Source: Macrophomina tecta (lineage: Eukaryota > Ascomycota > Dothideomycetes > Botryosphaeriales > Botryosphaeriaceae). Taken from it: DNA of 64,000 nucleotides. Both the position numbers and the translations under genes were made by a program. Shown piece by piece: positions 24,783 to 36,872 of the stretch (positions within the stretch are counted from its first letter, which is position 1; each line of letters begins with the position of its first letter). The notes beneath the pieces are model-generated. The model saw only the letters and a program-made list of their open reading frames with translations, made no database searches and was not told the origin of the DNA. Where the stretch lies: NCBI GenBank assembly GCA_024180945.1, contig JAKSGN010000035.1, forward strand, positions 992,001 through 1,056,000, in the 5' to 3' direction.

Positions 24783-26166
24783 TCAGACGAACTCCCGCTC
24801 TTCCCGTACGACCATCCGCGGGATCCCTTCTGTCTTCTTCCCAGTGCTCTGCTGGCTCTGCGCAAGTGTAGTGTCTCCTAATTCATCTGGAAGTATTGTT
24901 GCTGTTTGCAACCTGCTTCCCCTCAGAAACCTAACGTTTCTCATTCGCAATGATGGTGGTGTACCAGCGGACTCACTGTCTTGCGATAACTCGCCTTTGA
25001 TCCGCATGAAAAGGATGTTGCAAGCCGGCAGGCACGCGCATATGAGACCGATGCTAACTTCCGCAGTCCTATTGAAAACAGTGAGTAATGCTCCAAATGA
25101 CCACCGGAGAGAAAATTTCATAGTACCCGAGGAGGTTGAACCTGACAAAGTCAACAGTTTGATCATCAGACTCCTGCATCTTGATGACCAGGACGAGGCG
25201 GATGAAACTCGCTAATGTTGCTATTCCGCCCACGCCCAGCATCACCCACACCTTGACCTTCTTTTTCAAAGGCATTCGTAGGGCCAGCGTGGCTGGTATG
25301 GGTATGACGAGGACTGCCAGATCTGTGAGGGCGCTAATGACCGTGTCCGCGACGAACACGCCTCGTTGGTCGAGGCATTTCGCGTGGATGCTCGAGTCCC
25401 AATATCCGTTGATGGGTGTGCAAATGAAAGTCTTGATGAACATGACGGGAAGGTAGTATCCTGCCATTGCACCCATGAAAACATATGTGACCATCTTCGT
25501 CGTCTTGAAGGCACTGAAGACGCGGACGATGACGAGCAGGAGCGCTACTTTTGTAAAGTACGCGTTCGGTCCATAGACGATGGTATCCGCATAAAGGGCC
25601 TGAGTGACAGTTCAACTTTCGAAGCTCATGATTTGGGGCAGAGAGTTGCTCATTGTCTTTGTACAGTACCTTCAGAAAACCTTTGTACTCCTGGCTCGAG
25701 ATTTCCCATGCATGGTAGCCTCCGCCGAAGCGGTGCACTAAGTTATAATGAGCTTGCGGTTTTTGGATGCATGCATCACATATGACTCACTCACGAAAGC
25801 GGTGGCGCTGTACATCATGGCCAGGATCTTCCGGACACCAAAATAAGCCGACCACTCCCAGACCAAGAGAGGTGCGATGGAAACTCTACCCATGCAACAA
25901 CGCATGCCCCTAATGCAAAAAGTGAGTTTCTGCGCTCATAAATATGGAAATGACTTCCCCAAAGTTGATGGGTACTTACAATCTTCAATGAGGAAAGGCG
26001 GACGAAGAAAGACCTTGGCGTATATTCGAATGAACACAAACGGGGTGACGAGAGCCACGGCCAATATCTGTGACACGAAATTGATCGTGTGGAGGACATC
26101 TTGCGGGTTTTCGAAGTCCGGAGTCACTCCTGGAGGCGGGGAGACGGCGCCTTCTGTTCTCGTCAT
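24783..26166 (-). CDS. Integral membrane protein, fungal rhodopsin/Pth11-like
   Basis: A seven-helix plasma-membrane protein of the group that includes Pth11-like surface sensors; the ligand is unknown. The N-terminal exon (26166-25980) has a helix then IRIYAKVFLRPPFLIED, the usual first loop. Later exons give RFGGGYHAWEIS (25737-25670), then ALYADTIVYGPNAYFTKVAL and four helices (25599-25127), and finally TAEVSIGLICACLPACNIL with a Ser/Thr/Gln-rich cytosolic tail (25068-24783). The last intron (25069-25126) uses GTACTA and rejoins NLLG to TAEVS, which is the family consensus. The second transmembrane region is hardest: exons 25909-25890 and 25854-25791 fit in phase only with a 35-nt intron between them. 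The full model gives about 365 residues. No CFEM domain is visible. Confidence 0.78.
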
Positions 26167-29100
26167 GACGACGCGACATTTGCCGCCGGGCGAGGTTGAG
26201 AGGAAGGAGGTTCACTCGTCCCGGCCGACAACCGGCTTCCCCGCGCCATCTTATGGCACAGACTGCTAAAGTTTTCCGACAGCCATATGTATGATTGCGG
26301 GAGCTTGACTTGATCATGCATGTCTGCCACGTTCTTGACCACGAGTCACGGGACTTTCCAGAAGCTTTGGAATTTCGCAACGGGGCCTGATTCCATGCCA
26401 CTCCCTTATCTGCACTTAATGTATTGGCAGCTTCGTGACGAGATAAGGAAAGCAGGGGCTGTGCATCACTGCATGTAATGCAATGGGGGATCGGGTGCCG
26501 AAACCTTATTTTGGCGTCTTTCGTATTTCATTCGGCGGCGTTCAGACCGGTGGAGGTTTGCATGCGTATGTACCGGACTCCTCGCAGAAACTTGACTCAG
26601 CGCCGAAAACTGAGAAGCAAAACTGAAAGTTAAAGTGCATACTCTCCGCAAAAGCGCCGTTCGAAAGTTGATACGATGTGCAGGCCTTTGAGAGGTCTGC
26701 GTGACTGTCCAGACCGACACTGATAACTTGTACCCGCCTTGAGAATCTGGGGGGAGAACCAATATGGTAGATCTTCTGCGTTACTGTGCAAATCTCTGCT
26801 GATTGAACTATGATCTTCTCGCCGACTCTGCAAACAGCTGGGATTGTTTTGGAGCCTGAAACGAGGAAGGCTGGGGACCGGCGGTTGTTCTGCGACAGTG
26901 TGGGGGACCTGCCTCTTGCTGTCATCTGGTGAACTTGATTGGCTATTACCGCGGGGAAACTGGGTGCGATTTCTGCCTCCATCGCCGAATCTAATTCCTT
27001 GATCTCCGCCGGTTGCCCGATGTCGACTGCCGATCAGTGCTGCCCCTTGAATCGTCCGGATACTTCAGATCATCTGCCGCTGACCGCCTCGAATACGCAC
27101 ACCGTCTTATCTTATCGAGGCAATGAATTGGTTTTCAGCGCGCCCTCATGCTCTGCAGAAATGATGGATTCAACAGTACCGGAACTCAGAAGGCGCTGGA
27201 CATAACCCTTTCAGGCTCAGCCCCAACGGGCAACAAGATATTCCGGGCGCGCTTCTCTTAGGAGGATTGCAAAAGAAGATTAAACAACTCTTCAAGCCTT
27301 CGGTTTCTTTTGCATCCGGATTTGTCAGTTGCCTCTGCGCTCATACTTAATCTGAGCGTCTCACCCTTAACACTTTACGGTCTCTGGATGTTCCAACATC
27401 ACGGTCGGCCGTTGGGGCCAATGCCTCGGCCTTATTATTACTGTCTCTGGAATTGACGTCCCGGTATCATACCCAGTAAGACCGTGTTGGAAATGGGGCA
27501 TCCGTAGATATTGATACGCGAGGAATTTGATGAGTCAGCCTTAGTAGCTCATATGCTTTCTGCGACGTTGAAACAACGGAACGGTTTGCTTAATGGACAA
27601 TCAGTGGGCCATCTTTTGCTTCACGACAGGACCGTACTTCGGTTTCTCAGGAACTGAGTGGGAATGCCGAACATGCAACTACCTCACTGCAGATCTTGCT
27701 TTGTCTGCGGTTCTCAATTCCAGAACTTATGTGAGCCACTTTGTTCATTTGCCCGATATCTCGCTGCTGCCTCTGGCGCCTTCAAAGGCCTGCATAATTC
27801 TCCCATTTTTTGCTTTTCTCTCGCATGCACTTACGCTAAAGAGAGGTGTTCTATTTTTTTTTTTTTTTTCATTACCCAATTATTACCCACTTCAACCAGC
27901 TCACTCTCACTCCTTTAGAGTCATTCGTTTTCAAAATCACTTGTTCCGCTGCGAAGACAAACTTCTTCCTCTTATTTCCTTACAAAAACCTTGTTTCCAT
28001 AGCCTTCAGGTGGCTGAACGGATATACAGAACCCCCTAATGCTCACAGCCCTTTCCTTGCTCAATAAAAATAAGTCGTCCGCCACAGGATCGTCACACCT
28101 TGGTGAATCCTTCTTACCAACTTCTATTAGTTATCCCACTTCATTTTCAACGAGTCAAGTCAGTGCAGAAGGATTTTCAATGCTGCGTGTTGTAGTTGGT
28201 TATTGCCTACCTTCGGCACCATATCCTCTTGCCCCTTTGCAAGGAAGCAGATATAACAAAAGCGACGGGTAATATCGGAGCTGTTGTGCCACCGACCTAC
28301 TGGTGCCTAGGAGATGTTGGTCATCGCCTTAACGTCCCAGAGGAGACATAAAGCAAATTGCGAGAGCCATGGATACTATAAAGCACAGGTTCAACCAACA
28401 CCTTCAGCCTTTCGATCCGGCGAAAAAGTCTTTCAACGACTTTGCCATACACATTATGCTCGCGGTAGAACTTGCCGGTAGCCATGAAAATTTTATCTTC
28501 TGTAGGCTTATCCTGATAGTGGAAATATACTCATCGATGCGCCCGACTATCGAGCTGTGGAATTTATCAGATGCCCGGACGTACGTCTTCGTGTCAGAGA
28601 GCAAAGCAGCAGAATATGTGCCCAGACGTGGGCTTTTCAACCTCGTCCCATTGCCGTCCAGAGGGCAATCATTCAAATACACCGATAATCGCAAACTGAG
28701 GCTCCTGAGATGCCCTCAAGGCAGTAAGTAATTGTATACCATAAAGCTGGAACTCCGTGAGGGCTCCGAGAAGATGCATGTCTGATCTGCTCTCGTTCCA
28801 CGAGACAGCCAGTTCTGAGCAGCGCGAGACCAGGGCGGGTTCAAGTTCGCCACGGAAGCGCTGTCATAACAGCTGAACATTGCGCATTACCTGAGAGAGG
28901 AATTGTCATGAGCAAAAAAACGAAGTGGAAAATCAGCGAGCGAGAGCAGACCCTTTTGTTCTCCATATTTGGTGCATCCATACCCATCAAGTGGTCCACG
29001 TTGTATATGCAACAATAAGGGATGGGATCACCGACTGGCGGATTGCTTTTGATGGTCCACTAAGCGTGTAATCATTGAAGATTGGGCCGGCGAATGGGTC

Positions 29101-29350
29101 AAACATTCAGTAAATAGCCTTCCTATTCGAACGGCTGATTTAGTTCAACAACACTCTAAAATCGAGGCACCTGCGTGTTGCATACTCTTAGTGGATACTC
29201 AGGCACGTCAACTATCCCAATTAAACGAAAGTACGGAAAATGATAAAGAAGGATCCAAACGAATCAACCCCAGATATAACTGAAAGATAAATGTGAATCT
29301 GATCAAGACGAGGGAAGAAAATCAGGAGCACCAAAAAAGCCGGCAATGAG
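26167..29350. other. Gene-poor 3.2 kb region
   Basis: No supported gene. Two frames deserve mention. The minus-strand frame 26982-26542 (146 residues) has a fairly protein-like composition but no recognised domain. The plus-strand frame 28369-28731 (120 residues, starting MDTIKHRF) is also open on the other strand and has no signal peptide. A T run lies at about 27854-27870. The right end is downstream of the GT2 gene and probably its 3' UTR. Confidence 0.4.
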
Positions 29351-32300
29351 TCAAAACAGACCAAGAGCAAACTGCAACACCGTCAGTATTCATGTCAAAA
29401 AAAAAAAAAAAAAAGAGCGGGAGCACCTCCTTCACAAAGAAAGCCCGGGAGGCTTACCGGCAATAACGCATGGCACCCAATTTGATTAGCAACGGGCACG
29501 ATGGCCGCAAAATCCTCAATGCGCCACCCACGCGGCGCATAGCAAGCAAGATATACCATTCCGCCCGCCACGAGCACGCAAAATCCGTACATGTACTTGA
29601 AATCCCGCACGATGCGGTCAAGACCCGCCCGGAAGCCGCTATCAGTCAGCTCCTTGGCGGTCGTCGTCCACTCCATCTTGACGGAGAAGAAGTGGCACAA
29701 GATAGCCTTGGCCAGGTGGTATGAGATGCCGCCAAAGAAGAGGAGGAACATGGGCGTCCATTTTACCGTCTCGAGGAGAGCGGCGAAGAAGGTGGTCTGG
29801 CCGAGACGGTGGCGCAGCATGGCGTAGCCGAGCGGAGAGAGGACGTTGAAGACGACAGCCATGCCGACGAAAATCTGCCAGGAAGTGAGGTAGAACTGGT
29901 CGATGGTGTCACCACACCAGCCGACGAGAAGGTAGTTGGCGAGCGTGAGCGGGATGGCGGAGGCAATGGCGTAGTACGTGCCGATGTACGCCAGGATGGT
30001 GACTTTGGATGTGATCTTGATGTTGGAGCACAGGAAACGACCGAAGAGTGGGGTGAAGGGGCCGTGGGTGGGCCAGCGGATAAGGGGGTGAAAAACAAGC
30101 TCATTGCACCCGTATGCATACTTTTCCCAGCGGGCGAGCTCGTCGTAGACGGTGAGAGAGACGCCTTCTTTGAAACCACCAGAATGGTACGTAGCTAGCC
30201 GCACAACAAAGTTGTTCATCTGGAGGCGGAGGGACACGTCGAAGTCCTCAGAAACATGGCTGTCGGACCAGAACTTTGCCATTTGGTCTTCATCATCATG
30301 CCACGAGATGCTCTGGATGGCTTTCCAGCGGATGAAGGTGTTATGCCCGACAAAAGGAGCACAATCACCGTTGCCGACAGCAAATTGGATACTGGTGTAG
30401 ATGAGGTTCGTGAAGTAGGTGATGCCATTCTCGAAGACGTTGTTGACGACCTGAAGAATACCGGACGCATGCTGGAGTAGTGCAACTTCTGGAGACTCGT
30501 GCATTTCCAAAGCGCCGTAAAGCAGGCAGTCCTCTGGAACACGCGTATCAGAATCGATGATGAGGATGATTTCCCCCAGACGGACATTGCCAGCAGCCCA
30601 AGTCCTGCCTTGGTCCTCCTCCACTATGGCATCGCGAGCGGTCTCGTACAGTTCTGCTTCGTCCGCGGCGGTGAGATCAGCTTGGGTACAGCCCCGCTCC
30701 ACACAGACTGCATCAATCATCCGCTGTAGTTGATCCTCGACGCGCAACGAGAAGTCCAGGCAGTAGTTCATATTGGAGGCTTTTTTGAATTGGCCCTTTC
30801 GGACGAAACGGATCTCCCCTCTGTCAGTGTCTGGGCTCTCGTTATGCTTCGGACGTGCGCACCACCCGATATTGTTGATCTCGTAGAACGCCTTCCGGGC
30901 CTCCTGCAAGTCTTCTTTCACAAGCCGCATGCCATCGTCGTTAACGTAGATAGAAGCGGTTCCGCCGTGCTCCTCATAATGCTTGACAGCTTTCAGAAGC
31001 GTCTCGACTGTCGGAACAATAACACTGTCATAAAATTAGCCGCTTGCTCTGCTAGTCAACGAGCACTCACTTGCCCTTTCAATCCTTCTTTATACACAGG
31101 CATTTGTATTGTCACGTGCGGGAGCTCATAGTCGGTGTGTCTCCCGAGTTTGGGCGCTTTAGCTGAATAGAGGGGCCATCAGAAGAGTCATTACAAGAGA
31201 GAATGAGTATCCTACCAGAGTAGAACATGCTGTTGCCTTGGACTCCGGACAAGGGCCCCACAAGTTGAAAAATGGAACCGGTGATGACGATCATGAAGAA
31301 CTAAGCGAGAGTAAGTCATGCAGGCTGACCGCTGAAACCTTGAGCTGCAGGAACATGCATGGTGCGTACCAGTGAGAAACTCGCGAACAATGGGACTGTA
31401 ATAAGCTTGTTTCGACGTCAGCATTTTTCTTGGGGCGAACGGAGGTGCTGTGACCCACTCACCAACGCAAAGCGCATGTACTGCCCGTCGTACCTGACTT
31501 CAGACAACAGCTACGATAATCAATGACTGGCATTGGTTTGAATCAGGCAGGATGGACTTACTTTCGCGACGCAAGCCATCTCAACGACGACGACCAAGAC
31601 CATAGCGAGGCCGATGATAACCGCATGAGTAAGCAAAAATGGCCGCTTAGGCACTTCTAGCCCGTCTCTTTCAGGGTCGAATAATTTGTCACCTTGATCC
31701 TCTTTCTCAAGTGCGGATTCGACGACTTGAATTTTTTCATTCAGACGCGGTGTGTTGGCACCGGATCTCCCTAGTGGCGCCGTTGGGAAGAATGAGGTTG
31801 GGATATCCTCAGGGTAGACTGAGCTTCCAGTACTCAGCACGGTGCCGCGTCGATAGGGCGACATTGGTGGTTCGGGCACCTGAGCACCCCAAACCTGTGC
31901 AAAAGAAATTAGATACGGGAGGCTGAGAAGTCTGTATCTCCAGGAACTCACGATGTCGAACAGCCGGGTTTCAATGTCCGTGCCATGCGCAATAATGCCG
32001 GGAACCGTATCGCCCCAGACGAGCACGAAACGCTCATTACGGCACAGACACATGCGTGAGTCTTTCCTGACAGCCGTCTTTCCAAGCACAATATCTTGGA
32101 CTGAACCAATTATGGGAAGGACTGCGGCGCCGTGGGGGTCCAGGGGGAGTACTGTTTGGAGGGGTGGAGTCTGTTGGACGACGTGTCTGACTATGTCCGA
32201 CGACATGGTGAAAGCAACAGTGACTCCCAACATCTCGACAGCTTTTGTGACTTGAGGGTTGATGAAGATTGGCTCCGCAGTGTAGACGCCATCTGGGCGG

Positions 32301-32632
32301 CAAAGCACAACACCCAGGTTTTCGACGCTAGCTTCGATCACGCCGAACTCATTCTCAGCAGGCTGAAGCCACTTCTGCTGAACACACCTCTTGTGCAGAT
32401 AATTGACCGCCTTCAAGCGGATTCATCAGCGGAGCTGTTGTGGCAAGAAGCAGGGAAGACCAACCACAGCATGTCGGTCTTGGCCTCCTGACCGGCTAGA
32501 TGCGACAGTTGATGCCGCAGCACTCTGCCTCACATCGGAGAGAAGATGAGGTCTGGATGGAGATTTGACGATAGGATGGAGGATAGGATTGTCCGTTTCG
32601 TGGGCGAAGTTAGCAGAGCTGGGAGAAGCCAT
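29351..32632 (-). CDS. GT2 processive glycosyltransferase (cellulose/chitin synthase-like), multi-pass membrane
   Basis: A plasma-membrane enzyme that would polymerise a sugar from a UDP-sugar into a wall glucan or related polymer; the product cannot be told. The model has nine exons: 32632-32534, 32410-31952, 31894-31562, 31510-31459, 31395-31370, 31300-31216, 31162-31075, 31024-29458 and 29371-29351, about 909 residues. A long cytosolic N-terminal region (with LDPHGAAVLPIIGS) is followed by helices (THAVIIGLAMVLVVVVEMA). The GT-A core shows HVTIQMPVYKEGLKG, VNDDGMR, IIDSDTRVPEDC (DxD) and SEDFD. RWEKYAYGCNE follows, and then five or so helices. The 31025-31074 intron starts GCAAGT (GC-AG). 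The last exon encodes only six residues after an intron holding an 18-nt homopolymer. The first intron (32411-32533) has a good GTGAGG donor but an AAG acceptor, so the N-terminus is less sure. Confidence 0.85.
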
Positions 32633-34990
32633 CAGAAGCAAGTGTCAATAAGGAGTGCAGAAATATGGCCAATTCGAGAAAGCCCTCGAAGATGAGAAAA
32701 AGGAGTACGGCAAAGACAGAAAGAATTGGAGATTGACTGTAGCAAAGCTAAAGACGAGGGTTGAGCTGGAATAGCGCGGTAATCGTGAGAATATAAAGGA
32801 CACAGAACATGCGTTTCTCGAGTATCGCAGCATTCGCTGTGGTAATAGGGGGCATGGCGCCATCATTTGTTAGTGGCTGAGACACCTGAGCATTGGAGAA
32901 TGAAGCCTGATGGGCTTCCGCATGTGGCGGAAACCATAATGTGGAACTGCAGGAATTCGGATTTCGAATTACCGCGTGGCGGCGTAGCTGATCCTAAAGA
33001 TATGGCGACGGCGGCCGCTTTGCATACACCAGATCAGTCTCGGAAGGCGCGGCTTGGAGATTCGAAGGGTTCTGGTTGTGTATGGAAGCCACTCATGGCT
33101 GGAAGCAGCCCCTGCAAGAACTGGACGCATGCCAAGGAGATCTGGACAAGGTGAGGAAAATGAAACTGGTGCACAGCCAACATAGCGTCTGGTCTGGGCA
33201 GGTCTATGTCGGGAAAGGTAGTACAGGAAAACATACAGTCACTCGATGGCCAAAGACTTGACCGGACGAACCACCGAATTGCCTCCAATTGAGGATTACA
33301 AGAGAAAGTAAATGCATACTGTGGAGGACAACTAGGGCTAGCAACTCACGAAGGCGGGCACGGCCGGGAGACTCGTAATGTAGTCTGCCTCATGTGGCAA
33401 GATCGATGATACTGTTAAAGTGTTACGCGGAGAGTCAAGAACAACGGCCTGCCCCTGGTGCCGCATTTCGCGGGACGGCCGAGAAGCACGTAGTGCAGCA
33501 ATCTTGAACACACATTTGGACCGGCACAAATGAGGCAGTGCTCGTTAAGGCAAGATGCGGAGCAGCAAGCAAGCGGCATGGTGAGGTGCCGCAGCTTCGC
33601 GATCGAATGGCCGACAACGGTTCGCGGGCAAGCTCACGAGAAGCAACAGATAGGGCTCATGCAAGTGTCGAGGGCGGTGGGCGTGCTTGCCCGGCCACCT
33701 CTGGTTCCGGCGCGGAGAAAGCGGAGGGCGGTAACGCGATGGGAGCACGAAAGACATCCAGCGGAGGGTTGGAGTTGACTGTCAGCTGTGGGCCGGAGAG
33801 ACGGAGTTTTGGCGAGCGGAGATGGTGAGTGAGAGCGAGGATGAGGGCGAGGCAGTGGATCACGCGCTCGGCCGGACTCGGACCGCGCGACACGAACCCC
33901 GCGCTCCACCACCACCACCACAGTCTGCATCACCGCCTTCCAAACCTTCTTAACCCACATTGTACATTTACTTCCTCACAATATTATTGGCATCGTGCAG
34001 CCTCCGCTTATGGCCCGCGCCAGCGTTACTTGCAACCTGGCAGCTGCCGTGACGGCGCTGAGTCCTGCTCGGGCGTGCCCCTCTTCCTGCACCCGCTTTC
34101 TTCGGCGCAGACGCGCCTCCTTTTTCTTGATTCCAAGTCTCTTCTTTCTGAAACCTGGCCCCTCGAATCTCTGAAACCCCGTGTATTCCGCTTCGCCTCT
34201 CCTCGTGCTGCAGGCAGCCGGGAAAAAGAAGCTGACATGCAAACCAGAGCACCGAAATCAATCTTAAGACGGTCTCGGGAGCCTGCAGGAAAAGCCTAAT
34301 CACGGAAACTATCAGCTCGAGCGCCTCGTGCTTTGGCCTGTTCGTGGTGCAGGGAGCATGAAAGCTCCCCGTTCACTGGTCTACCGCGCTGGAACGTTTC
34401 ACCGCCGCAAAGGAGCGGCCGCCGTGGCGCACCAACTCTAATGCCACTTCTCACCAGTGCTTTATTTTTGATTGCTGGATCCAGAGTTCTCAGCGGTCCA
34501 ATAGCATGTCCTTGCGTGGCATCTGCGACCAACGCGGGATGGTACCTCTCCAGTCATCGCCCCAGCTTCTGGCCACTAGGACTTGAGGCGCCACACGTCC
34601 CATTGCGCCACTACTACCTCACGCGTGCCCAATATTGGCCTTTCATTTACCACCCCATCGTATTCAGTATAGCGCTGCTCATTTCTGCGGTCTCGCCCTC
34701 AGTGAACTCGCACATATTGGCCAGTGCCGCTCGCGTCATCGGATCTTTCCACTGCCGATCTGGCTGACACAGGGCCACTACAGCTACTTCGTGTTCCAGC
34801 TTGTACGAAAATGAATTGAGTTACAGTTCTAGTGCTCTTTTCACCCCCGAAGAGTTAGACTAGAAAGGCTGCTCAAAGAGACACCGACAGTGAATTTGGA
34901 GCCTGCTAAAATCTCACACCGCAACCAATAACCTTTTCTCTCAATTCTTCTTCATCAAATAAACGGCGGGACATCGCTACCGTCCTTACA
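32633..34990. other. Intergenic between divergent genes
   Basis: About 2.4 kb between the GT2 gene (-) and the GH16 gene (+), expected to hold both promoters. A short CCA repeat lies near 33905-33920. Several medium open frames (for example 33829-34299 and 34333-34767 on the plus strand) are low-complexity and overlap frames on the other strand; none shows a domain. Confidence 0.5.
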
Positions 34991-36764
34991 ATGGCAAACC
35001 AATTGCATTGCCATCATTATACGGGACAACAGTGCCCTGCAAGGGAAAATGAGAAGACTGCGGCTCGCGTTATCTCGTCGAGCTCCCAAGGATCCTCTGA
35101 GAACCCATTCGCCCCACCGAATGACCTCAGCCGTGCCCACAGCCGTGGTACGAGCGTTGTGAGCTCCCAGCGCACGCCGCTCAATGGGTACCAAGACTCA
35201 TGCTCAGGTTTTTTTTTTTTTTTTTTTCATGCCGCAACTATGGCCACGTCCCGTCCTGACAAAATCTCGCAGCTTTCGCTCCGAACAAGACACGGCAACG
35301 CAAATTCAAGAGCTCGCGACTGAGGCCGGGGGAGTAAGGCCGGCCTCGACGCCCGTTCCCTGCCAGCTGTCACTGACCACGCCTAGGTATGACGAGAAGC
35401 CATGGACGCAAGAGAAGAGTCCGAGGATGAAGTGGGAGAAGGTCATCTTCTGGTGCGGCGTCGCCCTCGGATTTCTCATAGGGGCCGCAATCTGCTTCCT
35501 TTCTTGGATGAGCGTGATGAACGGAGAGGTGAGCATGCCAGCGCATGCGTGCAAGTGCAGCTCTAACGGACAGTTCAATGCAGTTTTGCCTCATGTTTGA
35601 AGATGGCTTCCACGCGGGAATCGACGGCAGCACATGGAACTTTGAAATCCAGCGTGGTGGCTTTGGCACAGGCTCCTTCGAATGGACGACCGACGACCCG
35701 AAGAACGTCTTCACCGACGCCGAGGGCCTGCACATTGTACCGACCCTGACCACGGAGAGCACAGACATCACGCTCGCCGAGATGTACGACAACTACGTCC
35801 TGAATCTCACCACCGACGGCACGTGCACCCACCCGCGACTTGACATCGGCGCGTGCTCCATCCGCAGCAACAAGACGGCGGGCACGATCATCAACCCGGT
35901 GCGCAGCGCGCGCATCAACACCAAGGGCAAGAGGACGATCCGGTATGGGAAAGTCGAGGTGGTGGCCAAGATGCCGCGGGGCTCGTGGCTATGGCCGGCC
36001 ATCTGGATGATGCCGGACGCGGACGTGTACGGGGCGTGGCCGCGCAGCGGGGAGATCGACATCGCGGAAAGCAGAGGCAACTACGGCGACGACTATCCGG
36101 ACGGCAGGGACAGCGTCGTCAGCGCGTTGCACTGGGGCCCGCTGCCCGAGGCCGACGCCTTCTACAAGACGGCCGGCAAGCATAATGTCCGCCGCACCGA
36201 CTACAGCGAGGCCTTCCACACCTACGGCCTGGAGTGGACGGAGGACTATCTGTTCACCTATCTGGATAGCCGGCTCTTGGTAAGACCGCGATTCAAAAGC
36301 GCTCTCACAAACCACCCCACCACCCAACCCCCCCCAACATGTCCCGTTCCGTCAATCGGAAAGACACATCGAAAGGGCAGCACAGACCGACGGCTGACAG
36401 TGACTCGTGGAAACAGCAAGTCTTCTTCATCAAGTTCAACCACGGCTACAAGCACATGTGGGACCGCGGCCGCTTCGGCGAGGTCAAGATCAACAAGTCA
36501 GCCCTCTTCGACCCGTGGTCGCAGACGGGCCGGCCGAACACGCCCTTCGACCAGTCCTTCTACCTGATCCTCAACGTCGCCGTCGGCGGCACGAACGGCT
36601 TCTTTGAGGACGGCGTCGCCAACAAGCCCTGGGTCGACGCCAGCTACAACGCGCCCAAGGAGTTCTTCGACGCGCGCGAGCTGTGGCTGCCGACCTGGGC
36701 CAACGGCACCGCCAGGGGCATGACGGTGCGCAGCGTCAAGATGTGGAAGCAGGGGAGGTGCTGA
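34991..36764 (+). CDS. GH16 beta-glucanase-like protein with N-terminal membrane anchor
   Basis: A predicted surface enzyme acting on beta-1,3-(or 1,3/1,4-)glucan. The four exons are 34991-35187, 35273-35528, 35584-36279 and 36417-36764, giving 498 residues. There is no signal peptide. About 120 polar residues precede one hydrophobic helix (VIFWCGVALGFLIGAAICFL, near 122-145), so it should be a type II membrane protein with the catalytic domain outside. The lectin-like GH16 fold follows: GKVEVVAKMPRGSWLWPAIW, then GEIDIAESRGN, where the two Glu of ExDxxE are nucleophile and acid/base. DALYW-like segments and a C-terminal NVAVGGTNGFF block complete it, as in the laminarinase/GNBP-like group. 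Intron 1 (35188-35272) carries a 19-nt T run; its GTACCA donor was chosen because it is the only one I found that keeps phase. It may remodel the fungus's own wall rather than digest a host. Confidence 0.9.
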
Positions 36765-36838
36765 TGGATGGCTACCTGCCGCCCGACGACACTTGGATCG
36801 GGGAGCGGTGGACTGCTCCCTGCGTATGGCCTGGCTGG

Positions 36839-36866
<28 letters not shown>
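36839..36866. repeat. TC dinucleotide microsatellite
   Basis: Fourteen uninterrupted TC units, followed by an imperfect CT-rich tail to about 36897. It lies about 75 bp after the GH16 stop codon and is probably transcribed in the 3' UTR. Its length is likely to vary between strains. Confidence 0.9.

Positions 36867-36872
<6 letters not shown>

Noticed and set aside
28369..28731. 120-residue plus-strand frame as a small effector
   Set aside because: No signal peptide, few Cys, and the opposite strand is open over the same bases; evidence too thin.
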